A stretch of 25,908 nucleotides of DNA from an uncultured Collinsella sp. Its GTDB lineage: Bacteria; Actinomycetota; Coriobacteriia; Coriobacteriales; Coriobacteriaceae. A program made the position numbers and the translations under genes. Below the pieces are notes generated by a model. That model saw nothing but the letters and a program-made list of their open reading frames with translations. It had not been told where the DNA came from and did no database searches. Below, piece after piece: positions 13,944 to 22,214 of this stretch; the stretch's first letter is position 1; each line of letters begins with the position of its first letter. The stretch is from positions 1 through 25,908 of the forward strand of contig USLO01000004.1 of assembly GCA_900555515.1 (NCBI GenBank). The letters are read 5' to 3'.

Positions 13944-14365
13944 GGCAAGTGTACGAACGGTTTAGGTTCGCGGCACAGGTATTCGGGTTGAGGAGAAATA
14001 GGGTCATACAGCGGCTCTCAGAGCGCCTGCCGCACTCCCCCGCCATCACCTCTGCGGCGTCCTCGTATAGAGCCCATTCCGGTTGGCATTTCGTTGCAAC
14101 AGCCCACTTGTCCACCTATCAAGTGAACTACTGGAATAAATACAGCGACACGCTTGTTCGTTACAGTCGCTATATCTGCGTAAATCGCCGTGATAAATAC
14201 AGCCCGTACTCGGCTGTATACCAGCTACGCGTATGTAGATTCACATCGCGTTAATAAATCGGCTCAAGCTAGTGCAACACGCGCAATTAGCCGCAAAAGG
14301 CGATTATCGCGTAGGTAGATTATTGGCACCCTGTTGCTTAATCAAAATTAAGCAATTGCTTAAAA
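13944..14365. other. Gene-free stretch beside tRNA-Pro, becoming AT-rich
   Basis: No ORF here is convincing. A minus-strand frame opening with GTG at 14115 (70 codons) begins right after a stop, has no ribosome-binding site and runs into the terminator of the DUF6273 fragment. The right half holds direct repeats, short hairpins (separate entry) and the palindromes GCTTAAT-CAAA-ATTAAGC (14336-14353) and TTAAGCAATTGCTTAA. Confidence 0.45.
14136..14219. repeat. Direct repeats and hairpin
   Basis: ATAAATACAGC occurs at 14136-14146 and 14193-14203, 57 bp apart. The second copy runs into a perfect 8-bp hairpin, ATACAGCC/GGCTGTAT (14197-14204 with 14212-14219). A second weakly repeated pair, GCGTAKGTAGATT, occurs at about 14228 and 14310. 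This could be a regulator-binding array or remains of an element end. Confidence 0.5.
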
Positions 14366-14396
14366 CAAAAAAGGTCAGGCACTAGGTGCCTGACCT
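14366..14396 (-). terminator. Intrinsic terminator of tRNA-Pro
   Basis: On the minus strand a perfect 11-bp stem, AGGTCAGGCAC/GTGCCTGACCT (14396-14386 with 14382-14372), with a 3-nt loop is followed by TTTTTTGTTTT. It lies 9 nt downstream of the tRNA CCA end. Confidence 0.92.
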
Positions 14397-14405
14397 GCAA
14401 ACTTC

Positions 14406-14482
<77 letters not shown>

Positions 14483-14524
14483 AAGCTTTTGTTTGTTGCT
14501 CTGCTCTCGCTCGCAACAGGGAGT

Positions 14525-14554
14525 ATATTAACCCGAAACTTTGTCCTTGTGCAA
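14525..14554 (-). promoter_or_regulatory. Promoter of tRNA-Pro
   Basis: On the minus strand TTGCAC (14554-14549) and TAATAT (14530-14525) are separated by 18 nt. The -10 lies 42 nt before the mature tRNA 5' end. Both hexamers are close to sigma-70 consensus. Confidence 0.65.
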
Positions 14555-14562
14555 GAACTTTT

Positions 14563-15777
14563 TTACAAATTTTGAAGCAAGTCCAAAATTGTATCTGCGA
14601 GCTGGGGCTTTGTTAGTACGGGAAGTTCTTGCGTACCCGCCATACTCACGATCCAAGCCTTGTTGGTATCGGTTTCAAAGCCCGAATCGGCGCGCGAGAC
14701 ATCGTTGGCGATAATCGCATCGCAACCCTTGCGGGCGAGCTTTCGCTGCGCGTACTCCACGACGTTATCGGTCTCGGCCGCAAAGCCGATCACGCACCGC
14801 TCCCCCTTTTGGCGCGAAAGCTCGGCTAAGATATCGACCGTCTCGACCAGTTCGATGCGATCCAGGCGCTCGTTAGCCTTTTTGAGCTTATGGTCGGCAG
14901 GGGCTGCGGGGGTGTAGTCGGCGACGGCTGCGGCACAAATGGCCGCATCGGCCGTCTGAAAGGCGCCCAGAGCCACCTGCAGCATTTCAGCGGCGGCTTG
15001 CACGCGTACGCATTCCACGCCGTGGGGAACATCGAGCGATGTCGGTCCCAGGACAAGCGTTACCGCAGCACCGCGGCGAGCGGCCTCCCCCGCCAGGGCG
15101 ATGCCCATCTTGCCCGACGACCGGTTGCCAATGAAGCGCACAGGGTCGATCGGTTCGTGCGTGGGGCCGGCGGTAATCACGATGCGCTTGCCCGCAAGGT
15201 CCTGGGGCACGGGGTTCAGCACCTTGCAGACGGCCTCGACGATGTCCTCGGGCTCGCTCATGCGTCCCGTGTCCACGTCGCCGCAGGCAAGGTAGCCGCT
15301 GCCGGGTCCCACCACATGGACGCCACGGTCGCGCAACGTGGCCATGTTGGCCTGTGTAGCCGGCGCATTCCACATGCCGTTGTTCATAGCCGGCGCGATC
15401 ACGACGGGCCGCGGCGTCGCAAGCAGCGTGGTGGAAATAAGGTCATCGGCGATGCCGTTGGCCATCTTGGCGATGATATTGGCCGTCGCGGGCGCCACGA
15501 GCACCAAATCGGGCTCCTGCGCCAGCGAAATGTGGTGGATGGGGTCGGAGGGATCGTCGAACAGGCCTACTGCTATCGGCTCGTTGGTGAGCGCGCGGAA
15601 GGTGAGCGGGCCCACAAACTCGGTGGCATGCTCGCTCATGACAACCTTGACGTGCGCGCCGCGCTTTTGCAGCAGGCGCACGATATTGCACGACTTATAG
15701 GCGGCGATCCCGCCGGTAATGCCCAGCAGGATCGTTTTTCCCTCAAGTTGCATTGAATTGTTGGGTACCGCCGTCAT
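14563..15777 (-). CDS. coaBC: Bifunctional phosphopantothenoylcysteine decarboxylase / phosphopantothenate-cysteine ligase
   Basis: Carries out two steps of CoA synthesis: ligation of cysteine to 4'-phosphopantothenate, then decarboxylation to 4'-phosphopantetheine. The 404 residues are full length. The CoaC flavoprotein half has GITGGIAAYK (19-28), the active-site His in HHISLA (H82), PAMN (129-132) and the redox Cys in ACGDVDTGRM (C165). The CoaB half starts at about 195 (GKRIVITAGPTHEPIDPVRF, then NRSSGKMG). The ATG at 15777 lies 2 nt past the stop of the zinc-ribbon gene and has AAGGAAG upstream. It is the last gene of the long minus-strand operon. Confidence 0.97.
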   Translation of the reverse strand: MTAVPNNSMQLEGKTILLGITGGIAAYKSCNIVRLLQKRGAHVKVVMSEHATEFVGPLTFRALTNEPIAVGLFDDPSDPIHHISLAQEPDLVLVAPATANIIAKMANGIADDLISTTLLATPRPVVIAPAMNNGMWNAPATQANMATLRDRGVHVVGPGSGYLACGDVDTGRMSEPEDIVEAVCKVLNPVPQDLAGKRIVITAGPTHEPIDPVRFIGNRSSGKMGIALAGEAARRGAAVTLVLGPTSLDVPHGVECVRVQAAAEMLQVALGAFQTADAAICAAAVADYTPAAPADHKLKKANERLDRIELVETVDILAELSRQKGERCVIGFAAETDNVVEYAQRKLARKGCDAIIANDVSRADSGFETDTNKAWIVSMAGTQELPVLTKPQLADTILDLLQNL

Positions 15778-15779
15778 CG

Positions 15780-16499
15780 TTAGGCTTCCTTGCTGGGGAG
15801 CACGAGCAGGCGGTGGCAGTACGGGCAGTGCGTAATCTCGCTACCGTCGTGGTTGAGGTCGCTCATGGACGACGCCTGCAGCGCGGTGTGGCAGACCGTG
15901 GGGATGTTGCCCTTGATGGTCTCGACTGCCAGGCCGCGGAACTGCTTGAGCAGGCGCTCGTAATCGGTGAGGACGTCGGTCGGCAGCGTGGCGGCAAGCG
16001 CGGTGCGCTCCTTGGTGGCGGCGTCAATCTGGGCTTGGAGGTCGGCGGCCTTGGCGCGGGCGGCCTTGGTGTCGGACTTCACGCCCTCCTCGAACTTGGC
16101 GATGATGGCCTGCGCGCGAGCCTCGCGGTCGAGCGCCTCCTTGTGGGCGACGACGACGTCCTTGCGGGTGTGCTCGATCTTGTCCAGACGCTTTGCCAGG
16201 GTAGCAAGCTCATTCTCCAGGTCCTGCACCTCGCGGTAATCAGAACCGTCGACGTGACGCTTCTTGGCAGCCTCGATGGCGTTGTTGGTCTGGATCTCGG
16301 TGGTGTTGAGGTCGTCGAGCTCAATGTCCAGATCCTTGCGCTGAGCGTAGAGCTTGGTCATCTCGGACTTGAGCTTCACATAGGTCTTGCGCTTGGAAGC
16401 GAGCTCCTTGAGCTCCGGCATATTGGCAAGTTCGCTCTTGTTGCGGGCGAGCTCCAAATCGATCTGTTGCAGCTTGAGTAGCGTAGCGCCGGCGCTCAT
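15780..16499 (-). CDS. Coiled-coil protein with C-terminal zinc ribbon (CT398/zf-RING_7 type)
   Basis: A 239-residue protein. Residues about 5-175 are Lys/Glu/Leu heptads forming a long coiled coil (ELARNKSELANMPELKELAS...). The C-terminal 40 residues hold a zinc-ribbon-like end, with TVCHTAL then HCPYCHRLL. Family members usually have C-x2-C in the first knuckle; here the first Cys position is Pro, so at most three Cys plus His remain. Function is poorly known; the family often neighbours Nif3-like genes, as here. The start is the ATG at 16499, overlapping the Nif3 stop (ATGA) and preceded by AAAGGAG within that gene; the open frame extends 36 nt further upstream. Confidence 0.85.
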   Translation of the reverse strand: MSAGATLLKLQQIDLELARNKSELANMPELKELASKRKTYVKLKSEMTKLYAQRKDLDIELDDLNTTEIQTNNAIEAAKKRHVDGSDYREVQDLENELATLAKRLDKIEHTRKDVVVAHKEALDREARAQAIIAKFEEGVKSDTKAARAKAADLQAQIDAATKERTALAATLPTDVLTDYERLLKQFRGLAVETIKGNIPTVCHTALQASSMSDLNHDGSEITHCPYCHRLLVLPSKEA

Positions 16500-17305
16500 A
16501 AGTTCTCTCCTTTTGTCACAGTCCACCATTGGCAAGGGTTCAGTATTTTAATCGCATGACGGGGGTCGACCCCGGCGTCAACTGCAGAGTTCATCAATAT
16601 ATCAACGAACGGCTCCTCGGAGCGGTCGTGGCCGAGCAAAATCACCGGCAGCCCGCGCAAAGCAAGGTCTTGCGCCACGTGGTAGCCCGCCTCGCCCGTC
16701 ACGACAACATCTGCGCCTGCGGCGATGGCGAGCTCTCCAAAGTCGCCAAGGGAGCCGCCCAAAATAGCGACGGTACGGCATGCGTGCTCGGCTTCGCCCC
16801 ACACACGCGGGTCGCTGCCGAAGGCCGTGGCAGCACGGGTAGCAAGATCGCGCAGTGTGCACGGGTCGCTGAGCGTTGCAAGCGCGCCCAGGCCGGTGGC
16901 CTCGGGGTCGTCCACGTGCTCCAGTGAGCTCACGGGCGCGGCACCCAGCAGCTTGCTCAGGCAGGCACGGGCTTCGTGCGAGCGGTCCAGGTTGGTGTGG
17001 AGCGATATGATGCTCACGCCGCAACGCGCTGCCTCGTAGAGCGCCGCGCTGCATTGGGGGCGTGCGGCATCCGCCGGACAAAAGGCTTCGGGTGCCTTGA
17101 TGTATATGGGATGATGCGTCAGCAGCACGTTGGCACCGGCCTCGAGAGCACGGTGCACATTGGTTTCGGTCGCATCGAGTGCGCAGGCAACACCGGTAAT
17201 CTGCGCGGCAGGGTCGCCGACGGAGAGTCCTACATGGTCCCAACTCTCGGCATTAGTCTTGGGATAGCGTGCCAGTAGCGCGTGCTCAAGCTCGGCGATG
17301 ATCAT
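16496..17305 (-). CDS. Nif3-like dinuclear metal center protein (YqfO/DUF34 family)
   Basis: A 269-residue Nif3/YqfO protein. Metal-site motifs are present: WDHVGL (22-27), LLTHHPIYIK (61-70), SLHTNLDRSHEA (about 101-112) and near the end GHDRSEEPF. These two-metal proteins have been linked to cyclohydrolase-like activity, but the function is unsettled. The usual insertion domain of longer members is lacking. The ATG overlaps the stop of the cysteine desulfurase gene (ATGA at 17305-17302), and its own stop overlaps the next start in the same way, so the three genes are translationally coupled. Confidence 0.92.
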   Translation of the reverse strand: MIIAELEHALLARYPKTNAESWDHVGLSVGDPAAQITGVACALDATETNVHRALEAGANVLLTHHPIYIKAPEAFCPADAARPQCSAALYEAARCGVSIISLHTNLDRSHEARACLSKLLGAAPVSSLEHVDDPEATGLGALATLSDPCTLRDLATRAATAFGSDPRVWGEAEHACRTVAILGGSLGDFGELAIAAGADVVVTGEAGYHVAQDLALRGLPVILLGHDRSEEPFVDILMNSAVDAGVDPRHAIKILNPCQWWTVTKGENL

Positions 17306-18480
17306 GCGGCGCCTACGATCGAGAGCAGCGTCTGGGCAAATTCGTCCAGATCGTCCGGATTCACGCGGTCATCGAACGAGATGCGAAGGGCGCCCAATGC
17401 CTGCTCGCGACCGATGCCCATGGCGCTGAGCACGTGGCTTGGGTCCATGCTGCCGCTCGAGCAAGCCGATCCGGCCGAAACCTCAAAGCCGGCGGCATCG
17501 AGCTTGACGATGAGCTCCTCGGAGTCCATGCCGTCGACGTAGATCGAAACCATACCCGGCAGACGATCGGCCTGCGCGTAGTCGCCCATTGTGGCGTGAA
17601 TGCGAGGATGCGCCGTAAGCGTGGCGTAGAGCTTATCGGATAAGGCCTGCAGCGTTGTGCGCTCCTGAGCAACATTCGGCAACAGCGCGGAAGCGGCAGC
17701 GGCAAAAGCCAGCTGTGTACGCAGGTCCTGCGTGCCGGCGCGACGTCCGGCTTCCTGTCCGCCGCCAAAGATGCGCGGGCGCAGCGGCGTGCGGTTCTTA
17801 AGGTAGAGCGCGCCGGATGCCACGGGGCCACCGATCTTGTGCGCAGCAACGGTCATGGCGTCAACTCCCAGCTCGGTGACATCGAGCGGAATATGCAAAT
17901 AGCCCTGGATGGCATCGGTATGGAACAAGGCGCCGGCAGCATGCGCGGCGGCGGCCAGCTCGCGGATGGGCTGCACCACGCCGGTCTCGTTGTTGGCGAC
18001 CATAATGCTCACGAGCGCCACGTCGTCGCCGAGCAGCTCCGTGAGCGCTGCGGGCTCTATGTAGCCCGCGCGGCAGGGCTGCACCAGGTCGACGGAAAAG
18101 CCGGCGGCGCGCAGCAGCGGCAGGTTGTCCAGAATCGAATCGTGCTCGATGGCAGATACGATCACGCGGTTACGCTTACGGTCGCGCTGACGGGCGCCTT
18201 CGGCAAGACCGAGCAGTGCCAACTGGTTGGCTTCGGTGCCGCCGTTGGTCAGTACAATCTCGGACGGGCGAACGCGTGCGCCAAAGCTACGGGCGATCTC
18301 GCGACGTGCCAATTCCAGGCGCGCGGCGGCCTTCCGGCCAAGCGAGTGCAGCGAGTTGGGGTTGACGCCGGCAAGCTCGCTGTCGTCATATTCGCGCTGC
18401 GCAAGGCGCGCCTCGGCGCGCATGGGCGTCGAGGCGGCATAGTCAAGATTCACGGGTATGCGGTTTTGACCTGCGGTCAT
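17302..18480 (-). CDS. Cysteine desulfurase (NifS/IscS family)
   Basis: A PLP enzyme that takes sulfur from cysteine for Fe-S clusters, tRNA thiolation or cofactors. The 392 residues are normal length. NLDYAASTP opens the fold (11-19). EHDSIL marks the PLP-stacking His (H113). The PLP Lys is in AAHKIGGP (K215), and RAGTQD follows. The persulfide Cys lies in SAGSACSSG (C340) on a long loop, as in IscS. No scaffold (IscU/SufU) follows, so partners must lie elsewhere; it might serve a thiouridylase, but mnmA is not here. AGGAGG sits 11 nt before the ATG, inside the rpe end. Confidence 0.94.
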   Translation of the reverse strand: MTAGQNRIPVNLDYAASTPMRAEARLAQREYDDSELAGVNPNSLHSLGRKAAARLELARREIARSFGARVRPSEIVLTNGGTEANQLALLGLAEGARQRDRKRNRVIVSAIEHDSILDNLPLLRAAGFSVDLVQPCRAGYIEPAALTELLGDDVALVSIMVANNETGVVQPIRELAAAAHAAGALFHTDAIQGYLHIPLDVTELGVDAMTVAAHKIGGPVASGALYLKNRTPLRPRIFGGGQEAGRRAGTQDLRTQLAFAAAASALLPNVAQERTTLQALSDKLYATLTAHPRIHATMGDYAQADRLPGMVSIYVDGMDSEELIVKLDAAGFEVSAGSACSSGSMDPSHVLSAMGIGREQALGALRISFDDRVNPDDLDEFAQTLLSIVGAA

Positions 18481-18486
18481 AAGGGT

Positions 18487-19158
18487 TTATGCCTCCTGTG
18501 CGGCCTCGTTGCCCAGTTTCTGAAGCAGCGCAACCTCGGCAGCGGGATCTTCGGACTTAAATACGGCGGAACCGGCTACGAGCACGTTGGCACCGGCCTT
18601 GACGACCTCGGCAATGTTCTTGGAAGAAATACCGCCGTCGACCTCGACCAGGGGCGACACGCCATGGCGCTCGCACATGGCCGTAAGCTCGTGCAGCTTG
18701 GCAATGGTACCGGGAATAAAGCTCTGGCCGCCAAAGCCAGGGTTCACGCTCATCAGCAGCACCATATCGACGACGTCGATGATGCTCTCGAGTACGCACA
18801 CGGGCGTTGCGGGGTTGAGCACCACGCCGGCCTTGACACCGCGCTGCTGCAGATGGGTAAGCGTGCGGTGCAGGTGCGTGGAGGCCTCGTAGTGCACGGT
18901 GATCATGTCGGCACCGGCGTCGGCGTACCAATCGACGGTCTCGTCAGGGTTCGACACCATCAGGTGTGCGTCGACCGGTACATCGGTGGAGCGCTTGACG
19001 GCCTTGAGGATGTCAACGCCAAAGGTGAGGTTACCGGTAAAGTGACCGTCCATGACGTCGAAGTGCACGTAGTCGGCGCCGGCGATCTTGTCGAGTTCGC
19101 CCTTGAGGTTGGCCATATCGGCCGAGAGGACGGACGGAGCGATTTTGATGGAACCCAT
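18487..19158 (-). CDS. rpe: Ribulose-phosphate 3-epimerase
   Basis: Interconverts ribulose-5-phosphate and xylulose-5-phosphate in the pentose phosphate pathway. It is a 223-residue TIM barrel with all the family's metal and catalytic residues: the S12 region (APSVLSADM), H32 and D34 in VHFDVMDGHF, H65 in PVDAHLMV, MSVNPGFGGQSF (136-147) and the phosphate-site D174 in VEVDGGIS. AGAAAGGC precedes the ATG. It follows gpsA by 18 nt and precedes the cysteine desulfurase by 6 nt. Confidence 0.97.
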   Translation of the reverse strand: MGSIKIAPSVLSADMANLKGELDKIAGADYVHFDVMDGHFTGNLTFGVDILKAVKRSTDVPVDAHLMVSNPDETVDWYADAGADMITVHYEASTHLHRTLTHLQQRGVKAGVVLNPATPVCVLESIIDVVDMVLLMSVNPGFGGQSFIPGTIAKLHELTAMCERHGVSPLVEVDGGISSKNIAEVVKAGANVLVAGSAVFKSEDPAAEVALLQKLGNEAAQEA

Positions 19159-19176
19159 GGTAGAAGCCTTTCTGCG

Positions 19177-20184
19177 CTAGTCGGTGAGTCCGTAGAACTC
19201 TTGGGAGGGGACGCGATCGGTAAGAATTTCGAGCGCCCTATCCAAGGTAACACCGTTGTAGAGCGTTTGCTCCACGGCAAAGGTGAGCGGAATGTCTACG
19301 CCCAGTGAACGGGCAAGTTCGCTGACGCTGCGGGCCGCAACGGCGCCCTCAACCACCATATGCGTGCGCTCCTGATACTCGTCGAGCGACACGCCGTGGG
19401 CAAACTCGTAGCCAAAGGTGCGGTTGCGCGAATGCTCCGAGGTGCAGGTGGCAACGAGATCGCCCATGCCGGCAAGCCCCATGCAGGTCATAGCTTGACC
19501 GCCGCGGGCGTGCACCAGACGGCTGATCTCTGCCAGGCCGCGCGTCATGATAAGGGCGAGCGTATTGTCGCCCGCACCGGTGCCGGCGGAGATGCCACAT
19601 ACGATGGCGATGACGTTTTTCATGGCGCCGCAGACCTCGACGCCGGTCATGTCCTGCGACAGGTAGATGCGGAAGGCCGTGGAAAGCAGTAGCTCCTTAA
19701 AGGTCTCCCCTATCTGCGGGTCTTCGCTGGCGATGACGGCGGCCGAAAGCCCGCCGCGGCAGATTTCCTCGGCATGGTTGGGGCCCGAAAGCGCCGCGAC
19801 ACGCGCCTCGTTGCCGATCTCGTTGGCGATGACCTCGCTCATGAGTAGGCCGGACTCGGGCTCAATGCCCTTGGTGAGGCAGAGCACCGGGGTATCGACG
19901 GCGATAAAGGGCGCCGCCTGGTGGCACACGCTGCGCAGGTGCGTCGAAGGAACAGCAAAGATGATAGCCTCGGCGCCGTCGAGCGCCTGCACCAGCTCCG
20001 TCGTGGCGACGACGTTGTCGGGCAGCTCGTAGCCCACAAGGTAGCGGGGGTTGCGGTGCTCGCCATTGATGCCGGCGGCCGTCTGCTCGCTGTGGGCCCA
20101 CATGGTCACGCGCTCGGCTCGCGCGGCAGCAAGGCCGGCGACGGCGGTTCCCCAGGAGCCGGAGCCAATCAGCGCAACATTCAT
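19177..20184 (-). CDS. gpsA: Glycerol-3-phosphate dehydrogenase [NAD(P)+]
   Basis: Reduces dihydroxyacetone phosphate to sn-glycerol-3-phosphate, the backbone for phospholipids. It has 335 residues with the NAD(P) motif GSGSWGTAVA (7-16), the catalytic-Lys region CGAMKNVIAI and the substrate-site GLAGMGDLVATC. TAGGAGAG precedes the ATG, 9 nt after the plsY stop. Placement after plsY is functional: PlsY uses the product of GpsA. Confidence 0.97.
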   Translation of the reverse strand: MNVALIGSGSWGTAVAGLAAARAERVTMWAHSEQTAAGINGEHRNPRYLVGYELPDNVVATTELVQALDGAEAIIFAVPSTHLRSVCHQAAPFIAVDTPVLCLTKGIEPESGLLMSEVIANEIGNEARVAALSGPNHAEEICRGGLSAAVIASEDPQIGETFKELLLSTAFRIYLSQDMTGVEVCGAMKNVIAIVCGISAGTGAGDNTLALIMTRGLAEISRLVHARGGQAMTCMGLAGMGDLVATCTSEHSRNRTFGYEFAHGVSLDEYQERTHMVVEGAVAARSVSELARSLGVDIPLTFAVEQTLYNGVTLDRALEILTDRVPSQEFYGLTD

Positions 20185-20193
20185 GACTCTCTC

Positions 20194-20877
20194 CTACTTA
20201 TCGTCGGGCTCGGTGACGCGCTTGGTAAACGAGAGCTTGGACTCCTTACCGGCCATGAGCTTTTGGATATTCGAGCGATGGGCCCACACCACGGTGATGC
20301 CGATCATCGCCATGCAGAACTTGAGGCCCAGGCTGCTGTACGGAAAGACCGCGCAAGCAGCGATGGGAAGACCGATGGCGGCGGCGAGCGAGCCCACCGA
20401 CACATATTTGGTGATGGCGACGGCCACGATAAACATGCCGAGCAGCGACAGGCCAATGGGCCAGTACCAGGCGAGGATGACACCCAGGCCCACGGCGATA
20501 CCCTTACCGCCGTGGAAGTTAAGGTAGGGCGAGAAGATATGGCCCCACACGGCAGCAAGGCAAATGACGCCGAGCATCCAGTCGCCGGCGGCGCCGGGGG
20601 CCATAATGCTCGGCGGAAAACCATAGCCCACGCTCGCGATGAGCGGACGCGCGATAAGGACGCAGATGGCGCCCTTAAGGCAATCGAGCAGCAGGGTGAG
20701 CGCGGCGACCTTGGGACCGGCCACACGCAGCGCGTTGGTGGTGCCGATGTTGCCGGAGCCCGCCTTGCGGATGTCCGTGTGGTTGAACACGCGGCCCAGG
20801 ATCAGGCCAAACGGAATCGCTCCGATAAAGAACGAGACCACGGTGCAGATGGCGGTCAGCAGAATCGGATTAAGCAT
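20194..20877 (-). CDS. plsY: Acyl-phosphate:glycerol-3-phosphate acyltransferase
   Basis: An integral membrane enzyme that acylates glycerol-3-phosphate from acyl-phosphate. The 227 residues contain about five to six hydrophobic segments. The conserved PlsY motifs are visible: GSGNIGTTNALR near residue 40, and FSPYLNFHGGKGIAVGLGV in the middle. I start at the ATG at 20877 (MLNPILL), preceded by AAGGAGC and overlapping the 3' end of der by 8 nt. The open frame runs 99 nt further up but lies within der. Confidence 0.95.
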   Translation of the reverse strand: MLNPILLTAICTVVSFFIGAIPFGLILGRVFNHTDIRKAGSGNIGTTNALRVAGPKVAALTLLLDCLKGAICVLIARPLIASVGYGFPPSIMAPGAAGDWMLGVICLAAVWGHIFSPYLNFHGGKGIAVGLGVILAWYWPIGLSLLGMFIVAVAITKYVSVGSLAAAIGLPIAACAVFPYSSLGLKFCMAMIGITVVWAHRSNIQKLMAGKESKLSFTKRVTEPDDK

Positions 20878-22204
20878 CCTTTTGCTCCTTCTTCCTAAAG
20901 AAGAGTCGAATGGGCGTGCCGGCAAAATCGAAAGTCGAACGCATGCGGTTCTCCACGTAGCGCTGATAGGTGTCATTGACCAGGTCGCTGTGGTTGACGA
21001 AGAACGTGAACGTCGGCGGGTTGACGCCCGTCTGGGTCACGTAGTGCATGCGCAGGCGGCGCTTGCCGTCCACCACGGTATGGCCGAACTCGCGCAGGTC
21101 GGTGAGGAACGTGTTGAGGCGCGAGGTGCTGATCTTTTGCGAACGCGTCTTTTCGGCCGCGTCGACCATCGCCCAGATCTTCTCGACGCTGCGGCCGGTC
21201 AGGGCCGAGATGCGCAGGTACTGGGCCCAGGGAGCCATGACGCCCAGACGGCGGTCGACGGTCTCCATGCAGGCCTCGCGCTTGCGGTCATCGTCGAGCA
21301 GGTCCCACTTGTTGAGCAGCACCACGATGGCGCAGCCGCGCTCGATGGCCAAGCCCATGACCTTTTGGTCCTGCTCGGTGACGCCGACGGAGGCGTCGAC
21401 GACGAGCAGCGCCACGTCGGCGCGGTCGATGGCGCGCAGGCCGCGGACCATCGAGTAGTACTCGATATTCTCGTAGACGGTGCTCTTCTTACGGATGCCC
21501 GCGGTGTCGACCATGCGGTAATGCTTGCCGTTGCGCTCGACGACCGTGTCGATGGCGTCGCGCGTGGTGCCGGCGATGTTCGAGACGATGGAGCGGTCAG
21601 CGCCCAGGATGCGGTTGAACAGCGACGACTTGCCGGCATTGGGGCGGCCGATAATGGCGACGTTCAGCGCATCGGGGAACTCGTCGGCGATCTCGTCCTC
21701 CTCCTCGGGCAACAGGGCCACGATGTCGTCGAGCAGGTCGCCCGTGCCGTGGCCGTGCAGGGCCGAGAGCGGCGTGGGCTCACCGATGCCGAGCGAATAG
21801 AACTCCCAGATGTTGTCATTCTCGCGATCGGGGTTGTCGAGCTTGTTCACCAGCAGAAAGACCGGCTTGTCCGAGCGCTTGAGCATGCGGGCGACCGACT
21901 CGTCCTCCTCGGTGACGCCGGTGCGGCCGTCGACAACAAACAGGATGACGGCGGCTTCCTCGGCGGCGGCGAGCGCCTGGTCGCGGATGGACGTGGCAAA
22001 CACGTCATCGCTCTTGAGCGGCTCGATGCCGCCCGTGTCGACGATGGTGAACTCGCGGCCGTTCCAATCGGCCGTGTGATACGAGCGGTCGCGCGTGACG
22101 CCGCGAGACTCATGGACGATGGCGTCCGAGGTCTGGGCTAGGCGGTTAACGAGCGTGGACTTGCCCACGTTGGGGCGTCCGACGACGGCGACGATAGGTT
22201 TCAT
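20870..22204 (-). CDS. der: Ribosome biogenesis GTPase Der (EngA)
   Basis: A tandem-GTPase needed for 50S assembly, 444 residues. The first G domain has GRPNVGKSTL (G1, 9-18) and DTGGI (56-60), with NKLD at 120-123. The second has GRPNAGKSSL (186-195) and DTAGI (233-237). A KH-like C-terminal domain follows, with a basic end (FFRKKEQKDA). I start at 22204, where AAAGGAGA precedes the ATG; the longer open frame to 22375 lies inside the DUF512 gene. It is 10 nt after that gene and overlaps plsY. Confidence 0.97.
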   Translation of the reverse strand: MKPIVAVVGRPNVGKSTLVNRLAQTSDAIVHESRGVTRDRSYHTADWNGREFTIVDTGGIEPLKSDDVFATSIRDQALAAAEEAAVILFVVDGRTGVTEEDESVARMLKRSDKPVFLLVNKLDNPDRENDNIWEFYSLGIGEPTPLSALHGHGTGDLLDDIVALLPEEEDEIADEFPDALNVAIIGRPNAGKSSLFNRILGADRSIVSNIAGTTRDAIDTVVERNGKHYRMVDTAGIRKKSTVYENIEYYSMVRGLRAIDRADVALLVVDASVGVTEQDQKVMGLAIERGCAIVVLLNKWDLLDDDRKREACMETVDRRLGVMAPWAQYLRISALTGRSVEKIWAMVDAAEKTRSQKISTSRLNTFLTDLREFGHTVVDGKRRLRMHYVTQTGVNPPTFTFFVNHSDLVNDTYQRYVENRMRSTFDFAGTPIRLFFRKKEQKDA

Positions 22205-22214
22205 CTGCTCTCCT

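Noticed and set aside
13903..14115. Minus-strand 70-codon frame after the DUF6273 fragment
   Set aside because: GTG start directly after a stop, no ribosome-binding site, and it reads through the intrinsic terminator; treated as chance.
9856..14405. CRISPR array or integrase gene in the accessory region
   Set aside because: No regularly spaced repeats and no recombinase motifs were seen in any frame.
17839..19308. 489-codon plus-strand frame over the desulfurase and rpe
   Set aside because: Antisense shadow of two clear housekeeping genes; Gly/His/Val-rich with no motif.
20639..22141. 500-codon plus-strand frame over der
   Set aside because: Antisense shadow of der and plsY, a common effect of GC3-rich codons.
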